Positions 1 to 9,800 of a stretch of DNA of 30,076 bases are shown here, one piece after another. A program made the position numbers and the translations under genes. Location of the stretch: positions 1 through 30,076 of the forward strand of contig CAYUJU010000034.1 of assembly GCA_964445115.1 (NCBI GenBank), given 5' to 3'. Under the pieces are notes generated by a model that saw only the letters and a program-made list of their open reading frames with translations, did not search any database and had not been told where the DNA came from. Position 1 is the stretch's first letter. Each line of letters begins with the position of its first letter. Source of the DNA: CAIJXJ01 sp964445115 (lineage in GTDB: Bacteria > Pseudomonadota > Gammaproteobacteria > Burkholderiales > Methylophilaceae).

Positions 1-1
1 T

Positions 2-517
2 CAAGATTTCATGTGGCGCGGAAAACTGGAAATCAATCACGGAAAACGGATACCCCATAATTTAAATGCAAATGTTAGTTACGATGTGACAGATAAATGG
101 AAAGTGGGTTTTACTGCGGTAGCGCATTCAGAGAGTTTTTTGCGCGGTAATGAAAATAACGAACATAGAAAGGGTGTTTCACGAACAGTTTCGACGGCTG
201 TAGGTACATTTATCTCGCAACCCACCAACAACCCAGGCAAAGTTCCCGGCTATGCCACCTTTAATTTCCAAACTAGTTATAAATTTAATAATGAATGGAC
301 GGCGACCGTGCTGGTGAATAACGTATTCGACAAGGAATATTTCAGCGCAGGTCGTTTGGGGCGTAATCCGTTTTCACCTCATGTTTTAGGCGCGATTGGT
401 CCGGATGGCTACAATCACAACTCGGGTGATTGGATGAGCACCAACTTCATCGCCCCCGGTGCGCCGCGCGGCATCTGGGCGACCTTGCGCTACGAGTTTT
501 CGCCAGACGGGAAATAG
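2..517 (+). CDS. TonB-dependent receptor, C-terminal fragment
   Basis: This is the 3' end of an outer-membrane TonB-dependent receptor; the frame is open to the left edge, so the start lies outside the window. It covers the last beta-strands of the 22-strand barrel. The family-type C-terminal region reads VNNVFDKEYFSAGRLG, later GAPRGIWATLRYEF, with an aromatic terminal strand followed by only SPDGK. It is clearly paralogous to the complete receptor at 2747-6862, which has VNNVLDKKYYTAGRLG and GAPRGVWVALSYDF at the same places, but it lacks that protein's C-terminal extension. Base composition is odd: by hand count GC is about 43% in bases 1-60 and 35% in 61-120, but about 68% in 421-480, so the gene may be a mosaic. 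The substrate cannot be told from this fragment. Confidence 0.93.
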   Translation, partial: QDFMWRGKLEINHGKRIPHNLNANVSYDVTDKWKVGFTAVAHSESFLRGNENNEHRKGVSRTVSTAVGTFISQPTNNPGKVPGYATFNFQTSYKFNNEWTATVLVNNVFDKEYFSAGRLGRNPFSPHVLGAIGPDGYNHNSGDWMSTNFIAPGAPRGIWATLRYEFSPDGK

Positions 518-958
518 CCCGTGTAGGGGGGGGCAATAACCATCGGGCATTGCGCCGTATGTAACCTCACACCACCTCCCCATGCGGCACAATGCGTTGC
601 ACTTATTGCGCCCTACGGGATATACGGATTCACGAAACTTCAGCACGAAACCTCAGGGACAGCCCACGATTTTGTGGCTAAGAATGACTCACTCCCGTGA
701 TCGGGGTGAATCAACGGAGTCGGTGATCCGGGCAGTGCCGGTGCGCGTGATGGAGATTGCCTTGATGGGGTATCACAATCCATCGGCAATGGCTGGTTGT
801 ATGTAACCAGCACCGGGTGTATCAATGCAACCGGATGATATTCAGCAGGCTGGTGGCGAAACTATAACCCCCCATATAAAACAAACGGTTGCGTATTCCC
901 CATGGGCTGGCTTGTTTATTGCATATGGAATGGCTTTCTGAATAGTCAGCCAGCAGCC
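518..958. other. Intergenic region with a small hairpin
   Basis: This 441-base stretch lies between the partial receptor and the sigma factor gene and has no convincing gene. Short open frames on both strands lack family resemblance and ribosome sites. One imperfect hairpin is visible at 689-709: TCACTCCCG pairs with CGGGGTGA around a TGAT loop with one bulged T. No T-run follows it, so it is a poor terminator. No clear promoter for the sigma factor gene could be picked out. Confidence 0.5.
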
Positions 959-1504
959 ATGAATAGCGATCAGTCCATTATGCAGCCGGAATTGTCTGAA
1001 TTCTACACCGCGCACAATGCATGGTTATTTGCCTGGTTGCGAAGAAAACTTGGGTGCGCATACGATGCGGCGGATCTGACGCAGGATACTTTTCTCAATG
1101 TGTTGCTGAAAAATGATTTCAGCAACATCCGTGAACCCCGGGCTTATCTCACCACCACGGCAACGCGCTTGATGATTGATGCCGCGCGCCGACGCAGGCT
1201 TGAGCAGGCTTATCTTGAGGCGCTGGCCCTGGGGAGCGCTGATCTGTCGGATTTTTCTCCTGAGCAATACCGCCAGGCTTTCGATACGCTCCATGCGATT
1301 GCCGCCATGTTGGAGGGGTTGCCGGAAAATGTCTGCCGGGCGTTTCTGATGAGCAGGCTTGAGGAGCGCTCTCACGCCGAGATCGCCGAGCATCTTGGTG
1401 TGTCTGTCAGCATGGTGGGGCAGTATCTGGCCAGGGCTTTGGTGCATTGTTATCGTGTGGTGGAAGATGGGGGCGAATACCGTCATGGCATTTCGTTGCG
1501 GTAG
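959..1504 (+). CDS. FecI-type ECF RNA polymerase sigma factor
   Basis: Extracytoplasmic-function sigma factor of the FecI (iron/TonB receptor) group, expected to direct RNA polymerase to promoters of the adjacent receptor genes. From the chosen ATG it is 181 residues, normal for the family. Sigma region 2 is visible near the N-terminus (FYTAHNAWLFAWLRRKLG, then DAADLTQDTFLNVL and REPRAYLTTTATRLMID). Region 4 is visible at the C-terminal end (LEGLPENVCRAFLMSRLEE, then SHAEIAEHLGVSVSMVGQYL). An upstream in-frame ATG at 902 would add 19 residues unlike the family; the ATG at 959, or at 980, fits better, but none has a strong Shine-Dalgarno sequence. The fecR-like gene follows after 5 bases, so the two are surely co-transcribed. 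Function is assigned by family and context. Confidence 0.93.
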   Translation: MNSDQSIMQPELSEFYTAHNAWLFAWLRRKLGCAYDAADLTQDTFLNVLLKNDFSNIREPRAYLTTTATRLMIDAARRRRLEQAYLEALALGSADLSDFSPEQYRQAFDTLHAIAAMLEGLPENVCRAFLMSRLEERSHAEIAEHLGVSVSMVGQYLARALVHCYRVVEDGGEYRHGISLR

Positions 1505-1509
1505 TGGGT

Positions 1510-2508
1510 ATGAATAACGCATCCATGCAGGAGCGAGCCCCTTTGTCCATCGTGGAGCAAGCCGCAAATTGGCACGTGTATTTGCACTCGGGGCAGGCTG
1601 GAGATGCCGATAGGGAGGCTTTTGCGATTTGGGTTTCCGAGAATCCGGCCCATGCCGATGCCTATCGTAAACTCCAGTCGCTCTGGCAGCGCTTTGATGG
1701 CCTTGACCCCGTCTCTGCAATGACGGCCTTGCAAAGTGCCATGCAGGCTACCTCGAAGCAATCGAAGCGCTTCAAGCGGGTTGCTGGCTCTGCCGCGGCT
1801 CTGATGCTGGCTATCGGGGCCGGTTGGGCCACGTTGCATTCGTCCCCTGCCAAATACTGGTTGGCGGAGTACCGTACACCGGTTGGACAACATCGGGTGG
1901 TCGAGTTGAGCGATCACAGCCGCATCACGCTGAATACCGATTCGGCTTTCGATGTCGATTTTAGTGAGAATCAACGCCGTATTACCCTGCATCGGGGCGA
2001 GGTGATGGTTGAGGTTGCCAAGGATGCCTTGCGCCCCTTTATCGTGGAGACGGATCAGGGGACTGCGCGTGCGCTGGGTACGCAGTTTGTGGTCAGGCGG
2101 ATGCCTGATGCCACCAGCGTTGCCGTGGTCGAGTCGGTTGTGGAGGTGTGCACGGCGGAGCCGGTGCTGTCGCAGCATGCAAAGCAGTGTGTCACGCTGC
2201 ATGCCGGCGAGGGCACGGAGCTTGCGGTTGGCCGGGTTCAGGCAGCCGTGCCGGTGGATATTGATGCGCTCGCCGGTTGGACCATGGGATCCCTGATAGT
2301 GAATAACCGTCCACTGGTCGAGGTGCTGCAAGAGTTGGAGCGTTATCGCCATGGGCGTATCCATTTCAATGAGGCGGATATCGAGAGCTTGCGTGTATCC
2401 GGCCTGTTGCCGCTTGATGACACGGACCGGGCGCTGGATTTGATCGCGGGCTTGCTGCCGGTTCGCATCACCCATTACCCGCTGGTCGTTGTTGTCGCGC
2501 ATCGCTAA
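1510..2508 (+). CDS. FecR-type anti-sigma/sigma regulator
   Basis: Inner-membrane regulator of the preceding ECF sigma factor, 332 residues. In this family the cytoplasmic N-terminus controls the sigma factor and the periplasmic part reads the signalling domain of a TonB receptor. Visible features are a DUF4880-like N-terminal region (EQAANWHVYLHSG, then FAIWVSENPAHADAYRKL, ending in a conserved-looking LWQRFD), a single membrane segment at about residues 91-109, and a periplasmic FecR domain (YRTPVGQHRVVELSDHSRIT, LNTDSAFDV, LHRGEVMVEV, ALGTQFVVR). The C-terminal part (RPLVEVLQELERYRHGRI, then LDLIAGLLPVRI) resembles the STN-like end that pairs with FecA-type receptors. The start is 5 bases after the sigma gene's stop. 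Its likely partner is the STN-bearing receptor at 2747. Confidence 0.93.
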   Translation: MNNASMQERAPLSIVEQAANWHVYLHSGQAGDADREAFAIWVSENPAHADAYRKLQSLWQRFDGLDPVSAMTALQSAMQATSKQSKRFKRVAGSAAALMLAIGAGWATLHSSPAKYWLAEYRTPVGQHRVVELSDHSRITLNTDSAFDVDFSENQRRITLHRGEVMVEVAKDALRPFIVETDQGTARALGTQFVVRRMPDATSVAVVESVVEVCTAEPVLSQHAKQCVTLHAGEGTELAVGRVQAAVPVDIDALAGWTMGSLIVNNRPLVEVLQELERYRHGRIHFNEADIESLRVSGLLPLDDTDRALDLIAGLLPVRITHYPLVVVVAHR

Positions 2509-2517
2509 TCCGGCGAG

Positions 2518-2628
2518 GGAAAACCTGAACAGGTCTCGATTTGTCATTCCGGCGAAAGCCGGAATCCAGGGATTTCAATGGACTGGACACCGGTCTTCGC
2601 CGGTGTGACGGACTTATTCAGGGTTTCC
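2518..2628 (+). repeat. MITE-like repeat, copy 1
   Basis: About 111 bases bounded by near-perfect terminal inverted repeats: GGAAAACCTGAA at the left (2518-2529) and TTCAGGGTTTCC at the right (2617-2628), 11 of 12 matching. Inside are two palindromes, ATTCCGGCGAAAGCCGGAAT and CACCGGTCTTCGCCGGTG. The same unit occurs in inverse orientation at 10595-10697. The inner palindromes resemble the ATTCC-type dispersed repeats known from Neisseria and many other proteobacteria. There is no coding capacity, so it would be a non-autonomous element. Confidence 0.85.
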
Positions 2629-2650
2629 AGTCACGTTTGTTTTGTCCGGG

Positions 2651-2680
2651 GTGGCGCATGAAATTTTTTTCATGCGCCAC
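2651..2680. promoter_or_regulatory. Perfect 13-bp inverted repeat upstream of receptor gene
   Basis: GTGGCGCATGAAA at 2651-2663 is exactly mirrored by TTTCATGCGCCAC at 2668-2680 around a TTTT loop, 67 bases before the receptor start. It could be an operator for a dimeric regulator or an RNA hairpin in the leader. No T-run follows the stem on either strand, so a classical terminator is less likely. Confidence 0.6.
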
Positions 2681-2746
2681 TGTGAGTTTGTAAATCTCGT
2701 TCGTCATATCAGGTAAGGCAACACTATTGACGATGCAGAGGGGTTT

Positions 2747-5700
2747 ATGGACAGCTGGTGCGGCAAAAGGGCAAACCGTAAATACGGCATAAGGGCGTGG
2801 GGGGCGGCGGTTTCCCTGCCTGTGGTCATGGGCGTCGCGCCCTTTGCGGCGCAGGCGCAGGAGTTGGTATCCAGGCCCGGCCAGACTGAAAGCTATGCGA
2901 TACCGCCCGGTTCGTTGTCGCGTGCGCTGAACCATTTTGCGCAACGCAATGGTGTGGTGCTGGTGTTTGACCCGGCCGCCACTGAGGGCAAGCTGACGGA
3001 TGGCCTCAAGGGTGATTACAGCACACGGGATGGCTTTTCGGCATTGCTGGAGGGCAGCGGCCTTGAGGCTGTCGAGGACGGCAAGGGCGGATATCAGGTC
3101 AAGCGCATCGGCAGTCCGAATGTGGCACCCTCCAAGCCAGGCCAGGTCGTCATCAAAACCGATACCGTCAATGTGCGTGCCCTGCGTTTCAAACAGGTTG
3201 GTCCGCTGCCCGGCCTGGCGCTGACCAAGGAACAGATCGCCGGCAATATTCAAAGCATCAGCGCAGAAGAAATCAAGGCAGCGCACGCGTTGAGTCTTTC
3301 TGATCTGATGAACTCCAAGCTTCAATCGGTCAACGTCAACGACTATCAGGGCAATCCCTTTCAGATGGATGTGACCTACCGGGGGTTTACCGCGAGCCCG
3401 CAACTGGGCACGCCGCAGGGCTTGAGCGTGTTCTTTGATGGCATACGGGTGAACGAGCCGTTTGGCGATGTCGTCAACTGGGACATGATTCCGATGAACG
3501 CCCTGGGTGGTTTCGATATCTTTCCCGGGTCAAATCCGCTGTTTGGCCTCAATACGCTGGGTGGCGCGCTGTCGATGAAAACCAAGAGCGGGTTTACCGA
3601 CCCTGGCATTTCGGCGGAAATCCTGACGGGTTCTTATGGTCGCAGGCAATTGCAAGCCTCCGCCGGCATCAACAACGGCGATCAGCAGGCCGGGGGCTGG
3701 GCGCAGGGTAATTTTGCCGCGTTTGGCGCAGTCAATCTTTTTCTGGAAGATGGCTGGCGTGACAACTCGCCCAGCAAGGTCAACCAGGCCTTCGGCAAGC
3801 TGGAATGGCAAGGCGAACGCGCTTCGTTAAGCCTGTCATCCCTGATGGCGACCAACAAGCTGGTCGGCAACGGTACGGTGCCGATGGAGTTGTACGCCCA
3901 GGACCCCGCAGCCGTGTTTACCTCGCCGGACGAAACCAACAACAAGCTGCTGCAATTCCAGATTTCCGGCGCGTTTGACGTGACTGACACCATGAGCGTT
4001 ACCGGGCAGATCTACCATCGCAAAAGTAATCGCAATTCGACCACGGGCGATATTATTGATTTTGAGACGTTTCATAACAGTGACCACTCCTATCCCATGT
4101 GGGTCACCAGGCTGCCAGGGCAGGGTACGGGGCTGGTCTGCGGGTTTACCGATAGCGACAGTGACGGCGTAGCAGACTATTACATGGTATCCGAAGCCAA
4201 CTACGTTCCTTTTCTCATCAAGATCGGCAGCGGTGTTCTGGACAAAAGCCTGCTGACTTTTGTTGATCCACTTGGTCCTCAGCTTCCCAGCAACTCCCCG
4301 GTGCTTCCAGACGATGTCCTGGATAGCTTGCGTAAAGTCACACCCAATGGAGTGTGGGATGTGTTTATAAGCAATGATATAGATCCCACCGCGTCATTGC
4401 CCGTAGGTGTCAATCGGCTAAATTTTATGGATGTTGGTTACGGCGGGGTTCCGTTTGTCGATAGCTTCGGCAATACCAGTTACATTTTTGCTGCACCTGC
4501 CCAGAATGCTGCAACTTGCAAATCCTACAAGGAATGGAACCAAGGGATGTTGCCTTCGGCCCAGCTTGACCGGGATGGCAACAACTATATCAACCCACAG
4601 CCGGGCATCGTCGAGGGGACGCCAACCGCCGTTATTACCAATTCCAACATCCAGCAAAGCGCCAAAGGTGCCGCGCTGCAATTGAACTGGAATCTGGATC
4701 AACACAAGTTCATGGTCGGTGCGTCGGTCGATAAATCCTATGCTAGTTATATCGGCAAGCAACGCCTGGCTTTGCTGGACGACAAGCGCAATGTTTATAG
4801 TGACCCCAGCCAGTTGGGTGAGGAATTCTGGGTGGGCAGCCATGATGTCACCATCAACGATTTCGATGGCACTTCGGTGACCAAAAGCCTGTATTTCAGC
4901 GAGAACTGGTCCCCGGTCGAGACCTTGAATCTGGCTTTCTCGGGGCGATATAACCACACTGTCGTGGAAAATCGTCTGGCGCCATCGATTGCCGATTCGC
5001 GTCTGGAAAACCTGCATTTGCTGAACCGCTATCCGTGGGGGGTGGTCTGCCCGGGCACGGATTTGTCGCAATGCCCTTATTTCAACGGGCCGATTCCGGC
5101 AGACGTCTATTGGAACGAGCTGGTCAGGCAGGATGTGAAGGACCAGATTAGTGGACATGGCGCCAATGCGCTGGACAGGAAACAGTCGGAAGGATTTTCG
5201 TATCGATCATTGAATCCTGCTTTGGGTATCACGTGGCAGGCCAAGCCCAACCTGAATCTCTATGCCAACTGGAATCAGGGCACACGTGCGCCTTCGGTGA
5301 TTGAGCTGGGGTGTGCCTATGATAGTACCCCGGCGGAAAATGGTATGCCGCGCAGTATCGTGGACGGTCGCGGCTGCAAACTGCCGAGTGCACTGTCTGG
5401 CGACCCGTATTTACCGCAGGTCAAAGCGCAAACCATGGAGGTTGGCGCACGCGGCAAGTTCAAGGATTTCCTGGAATGGAACGTCAGCGCTTATCGCACT
5501 GATGTCAAGGATGACATTTACTTGACTTCGGTGACCAATGAACTGAGCTTTTTTCAGGACATTGGCGATACCCGGCGTCAGGGGATCGAGTTCGGGCTGG
5601 CAGGCGAGTACGGCAAATCGGACTTCCGCATGAATTATTCGTTGACCGAAGCCACGTTTCAGTCGTTCTTCAAAACGGTCAGTTCCAACAACAGTTCGCG

Positions 5701-6862
5701 CGGCATGGATATGTCAAGTTGGACGGACTTCAACATGATCCAGGTGCACCCGGGCAATGTGATGCCTGGTGTGCCGTTCAACAATATGAACTTCAACTGG
5801 GGTTACAAGCTGACTCGGGATCTCAAGTTGAATTTCAGCCTGGTGGCACATAGTCGCTCCTATCTGCGCGGGAACGAGAACAACGCACATACGCCTAGTC
5901 CTGGGCGCATCGTGACGGATGGCAACGGTGTGGCCTATCGGACCCCGGACAATAGCTATGCTGGCGCTGCGCCGGGGTATGCCGTACTCAATTTCAACGG
6001 TCGCTATGATATCGGCAAGGGGTGGGCGGCGACCTTGCAGGTCAATAACGTGCTGGACAAAAAATACTACACCGCCGGTCGTCTGGGTTTGAATCCGTTT
6101 GCGCCATCGACGATTGGGGCCATCGGTCCCGGTGGCTTCAATTACAACTCATCGGAATGGATATCTTCGCAGTTCATCTCGGCCGGCGCTCCGCGTGGGG
6201 TGTGGGTGGCATTGAGCTATGACTTCGATGCTTCAAAAAAGGATGCGCCGCCACCCTCCAGCACGTCGATGACGGAGCCGGACCGTCTGATTCCGCCACC
6301 GGTCAAGGCGCCGACCGCAGAAGAACTGGCGCTGATCAGGACGCTGGATAGCGTCAGGGCGTTGCCGGTGCTTAACCGTAAGCCGGTGGATGCCGCGACA
6401 CAGACCGCCGAGCAGGAGGTGAAAGCCAGCATCGAGCACTGGCGCCAAGCGTTGGCCGCTGGTGATGCTGAGGCGTATCTGAAGGCATATGCCTCGACCT
6501 ATGCGCCTGCGGGCATCAGCCACAACCAATGGGCGGAACAGCAGAGATTGCGGCTGGTCACCGAGGCGGAGCAGTCGGTCGAGACAGGGGAAATCATGTT
6601 TTCTGCCCAGGGCAAGCGCATCGTGGCCTTGTTCAACCGTAAGGTGGTGCAGGGTCAGCAGCAGCAAGTGGGGCGCAAGATGTTGACCTTCGAGCAGAAG
6701 GAAGGCCAGTGGCAAATTGTGCGAGAGCACGACCTGCCAGCGACGAATCAGGTAGCCAGGCCGGTGTCGTCGCAAACGGCGCCAGTATCAACCAACCCGC
6801 CCAAGCCCAGACCGGCCAAGGCTGGCCGGACGGAAAGCCTGATCTACGCGGAGGCCAGATAA
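2747..6862 (+). CDS. TonB-dependent receptor with STN domain and C-terminal NTF2/Cds6-like extension
   Basis: Outer-membrane TonB-dependent transducer of 1371 residues, unusually long. Order: signal peptide (about 1-37, ending AAQA); STN signalling domain (about 47-118, SYAIPPGSLSRALNHFAQ), the part that talks to FecR; plug (about 160-285, with VFFDGIRVNEPFGDVV and FGLNTLGGALS); and a barrel ending at SYDF, F1160. A 211-residue tail then follows: a linker, an NTF2-like fold at about 1222-1330 (SIEHWRQALAAGDAEAYL, later QWQIVREHD) and a Pro-rich end. The domain resembles the Cds6 C-terminal/SnoaL-like family and should be periplasmic. A surface-loop insert holds D469-S-D471-S-D473-G-V-A-D477, a calcium-loop-like pattern, plus D608-R-D610-G-N. 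The ribosome site is GAGGGG just before ATG. The stop overlaps the next start (TAATG). The substrate is unknown; iron chelate, lanthanide complex or another nutrient are all possible. Confidence 0.95.
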   Translation: MDSWCGKRANRKYGIRAWGAAVSLPVVMGVAPFAAQAQELVSRPGQTESYAIPPGSLSRALNHFAQRNGVVLVFDPAATEGKLTDGLKGDYSTRDGFSALLEGSGLEAVEDGKGGYQVKRIGSPNVAPSKPGQVVIKTDTVNVRALRFKQVGPLPGLALTKEQIAGNIQSISAEEIKAAHALSLSDLMNSKLQSVNVNDYQGNPFQMDVTYRGFTASPQLGTPQGLSVFFDGIRVNEPFGDVVNWDMIPMNALGGFDIFPGSNPLFGLNTLGGALSMKTKSGFTDPGISAEILTGSYGRRQLQASAGINNGDQQAGGWAQGNFAAFGAVNLFLEDGWRDNSPSKVNQAFGKLEWQGERASLSLSSLMATNKLVGNGTVPMELYAQDPAAVFTSPDETNNKLLQFQISGAFDVTDTMSVTGQIYHRKSNRNSTTGDIIDFETFHNSDHSYPMWVTRLPGQGTGLVCGFTDSDSDGVADYYMVSEANYVPFLIKIGSGVLDKSLLTFVDPLGPQLPSNSPVLPDDVLDSLRKVTPNGVWDVFISNDIDPTASLPVGVNRLNFMDVGYGGVPFVDSFGNTSYIFAAPAQNAATCKSYKEWNQGMLPSAQLDRDGNNYINPQPGIVEGTPTAVITNSNIQQSAKGAALQLNWNLDQHKFMVGASVDKSYASYIGKQRLALLDDKRNVYSDPSQLGEEFWVGSHDVTINDFDGTSVTKSLYFSENWSPVETLNLAFSGRYNHTVVENRLAPSIADSRLENLHLLNRYPWGVVCPGTDLSQCPYFNGPIPADVYWNELVRQDVKDQISGHGANALDRKQSEGFSYRSLNPALGITWQAKPNLNLYANWNQGTRAPSVIELGCAYDSTPAENGMPRSIVDGRGCKLPSALSGDPYLPQVKAQTMEVGARGKFKDFLEWNVSAYRTDVKDDIYLTSVTNELSFFQDIGDTRRQGIEFGLAGEYGKSDFRMNYSLTEATFQSFFKTVSSNNSSRGMDMSSWTDFNMIQVHPGNVMPGVPFNNMNFNWGYKLTRDLKLNFSLVAHSRSYLRGNENNAHTPSPGRIVTDGNGVAYRTPDNSYAGAAPGYAVLNFNGRYDIGKGWAATLQVNNVLDKKYYTAGRLGLNPFAPSTIGAIGPGGFNYNSSEWISSQFISAGAPRGVWVALSYDFDASKKDAPPPSSTSMTEPDRLIPPPVKAPTAEELALIRTLDSVRALPVLNRKPVDAATQTAEQEVKASIEHWRQALAAGDAEAYLKAYASTYAPAGISHNQWAEQQRLRLVTEAEQSVETGEIMFSAQGKRIVALFNRKVVQGQQQQVGRKMLTFEQKEGQWQIVREHDLPATNQVARPVSSQTAPVSTNPPKPRPAKAGRTESLIYAEAR

Positions 6863-9800
6863 TGAACATGCACGATACCCGGCAATTGAACTTGCTGAAG
6901 CTGAACGTAGCGCTGGCGCTGGCTTTGCTCGGCTGTGCGACGACCGTGCACGCGGCCTGTGTGGATAACGGTGACGGCACGTTTACCTGTTCCGGCACCT
7001 CGGACAATATCGACAACCCCACGTCGATGGCGGGAACCGTCACGCTGGATAACGCCTCTGGCGCGGTAGTCCTGAACAACACCACGACAGACCCGGACGT
7101 ACTAGGCAGCAAAACCACGATCACCAACAGCGCCATGACCGTGGGGGCATCGTCGACGCTGGTGACCAATGGCGGCAATGATGTGGTTATCAATAATACG
7201 GGCAGCGTCATCGAGATGAACGGCTCGGCGCGCGTGTTCAACCCGGCGGGGTGGAGCAACGATGCTGCCGGACACTTGTACAACGATGGTGTTGCGGTGG
7301 GGATGGCAGCGGCGATCAACGCCACCAGCGGCCTGAATTCGCTCACCATCAACAACCTGTATGTCAATGATGGCCTTTTCCATCCCAGCACGTTTGAAGA
7401 CGGGGTGCATTCCCTCATCAGCAACTATGGCGACTACACGGCGGCTATTTATACCAATACGCCGCTGTTGACTATCAATAATTCCAGCTTTATAGGCACG
7501 GTATTTTCCTTCGGCGGGGCGACATATACCCCCCCCGCGGTGCTGGATGGCACGCAGTATGCCGCTGTGAGCAACGCCGGGACTACGGTGGTGAATATAA
7601 GCGGAAACGGTACGGGCTATATTGATTCGCTTTACGTGGTGGACCGCAACCCGCTGCTCATGCAGGCGCAGGCGGCGGATGGCAGTCTGGCGCTGGCCTA
7701 TGGCGCGGCAGACGTGGGGCCGCGTAACAGTGTGATCAACGTTGGCTATGGTGCCAGCGGTATCGGCAACCTCTACCTGGGGTCAGGGGCCCATGTGGTG
7801 AATGTCGGGGATGGCTTTAGCGGATCAAACAGTATTCGCAACATTACGGTGGATCAGCACGATGCCGAAGTGGTGGATGTCAGCGGGGGCGTGGCGACAA
7901 CCTTGTACAAGGTACACGGCGACCGAACATTCACCTATAACTCGATCAATCAGTTCGGCCCCGGCAATATTACGATTCATGATGTGGCCGGGGCGGTGAA
8001 CGCGATTAATGCGACAGGGATTGTAGGCACTGTCTATAGCACCATCCAGGCAGACGGCCTGGGCGATAATTCCCTGAGCATGGGGTGTGGTGCGCCACCA
8101 TTGGCTTATAGTCCTGATTTAGCCCGTTGCGCCTACCAGATGACGGCTTCCGGCATGAGCACGATCAACTTTTCCGGCGAGCCGACTAATCTTTTCGGCA
8201 GTTTCAGCGCGTCGGGTGATATTAACGTGCTGGCAAGCCGGATGTACTTTTATTCTAGCGGGTCGCTGACGGCCGCCAACGTTGTAGTGGGGGCAGGCGC
8301 CAATCTGGATGCCGGCGGCGTGGATCTGAACACTTCCAGCGTTAATCGAATGACGGGGCACAACCAGGTCATGGGGAGTATCACCGGAAATCTGGTCAAC
8401 TACGGCGGGATTTATCTTGGCGATGCCACGCTGAATGTCAGTGGCGATAGCACGATGCATACCGGCTCCACTCTTGGAGTCGGTATCGGTCTATCGCGGG
8501 TCGGCTTGCTGGATACCGGCGGGGTGGCCAGTTTCGCGAGCGACTCGACGGTGACGGTGAACATCAAGCAGGGTGCATCGGTGCGGGACGGCGAGAGCCA
8601 TGTCATCGCCAACCATGCGTCCGGCTTGCCGTCGATCCAAAATAATGGCGGGCTGGTGCAATGGAGTCTGGCCAATGCGGGGGGCGATCTCATCCTGAAT
8701 GCGGATGTGGGGGTGCCGGATACCTTGGCGGCATCAGTGACGCCGGCTGCGCGTAACGCTACCAAGGAATTCTTCGGCTATTCCGGCACAAATCGCCCAG
8801 CGGTGAAACTGATGGCGGAGCTGGAGACATTTGGCGGGCGCGATATCGTGCGTGCCGTCGAGCGTTTGCGGCCGGAAATCAACGATGGCGCACTGCGTAT
8901 GGTGCTGGGCAATACTGACAAGTTGTTCAACATCATTGATGCCCGCATGCTGGACCACTATCTGTCCGCGGCCGGTGCTAATCCCGGGAATGCGGGGCTG
9001 GCGTCAGGCGATGAAATTCCGCAAGGCAAGGGTATCTGGGTTCAGGGGATAGGCGATCGGGGCAGCCAGAAGGCGCTGGATGGCATTGATGGCTACGGTC
9101 TTTCTTCGGTAGGCATGGCAGCCGGGATGGATCGTACACTGGATGCCGATGGTGATCAGCGTGTCGGTATTGCTTTTGGATATGCGCGGGGAAATATCGT
9201 TGATGCCGGCAATACCGTCAACAACCGCGTCGATACCAGCAGCTATATGGCGATGGCTTATGCTTCGCGAGCTTGGGATGACTGGTATGTGAACGGCGCG
9301 ATGGGTTTCGGGCGGCATGTCTATGACACGCACCGCCAGTTGCTGGATATGACCGCGATCGGCCATCACGATAGCTGGCAATTTGCAGCCCGGATCGATG
9401 CCGGAATGCCGATGGCATACAACGAAAGCCTGACATTTGTTCCCATGGTCTCGCTGGACTACAGTCACCTTAAGGAGAGTGGTTACCGTGAAAATGGTGT
9501 GGCTCCCGGCGCTCTCATGGTTGCCACAGGCAATCCTCAGTACCCGTATGCACCAGTAATTATCAACGGAGTACCGCAATTCGAACTGGTGTCTTCGCCC
9601 ATCAATCTGGCTATTTCTGGACGTAGCTTTGATTCCTATCGTGCTGGATTGGGTGGCAAGGCGATCTATTCGTTACAGGAGCCGGGCTGGGCGGCCGAGG
9701 TGGAATTGCACGGGATGCTGCGCCATGAGTTTGGCGACCTCGCGCTGGACAGCACGGCACGCTTCGTGATCGGTGGAGACAGTTTCAGCAGCCCTGGGGT

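Noticed and set aside
518..958. Small genes or a receptor remnant in the first intergenic region
   Set aside because: Short frames show no similarity to receptors and no ribosome sites.
1483..2547. Long open frame (354 codons) on the minus strand
   Set aside because: It lies wholly opposite the FecR gene, has no family motifs and is an effect of GC-rich codon use.
2691..2714. PvdS-like iron-starvation box (TAAAT-N16-CGT)
   Set aside because: TAAAT is present but the spaced element reads GGT, so the match is not convincing.
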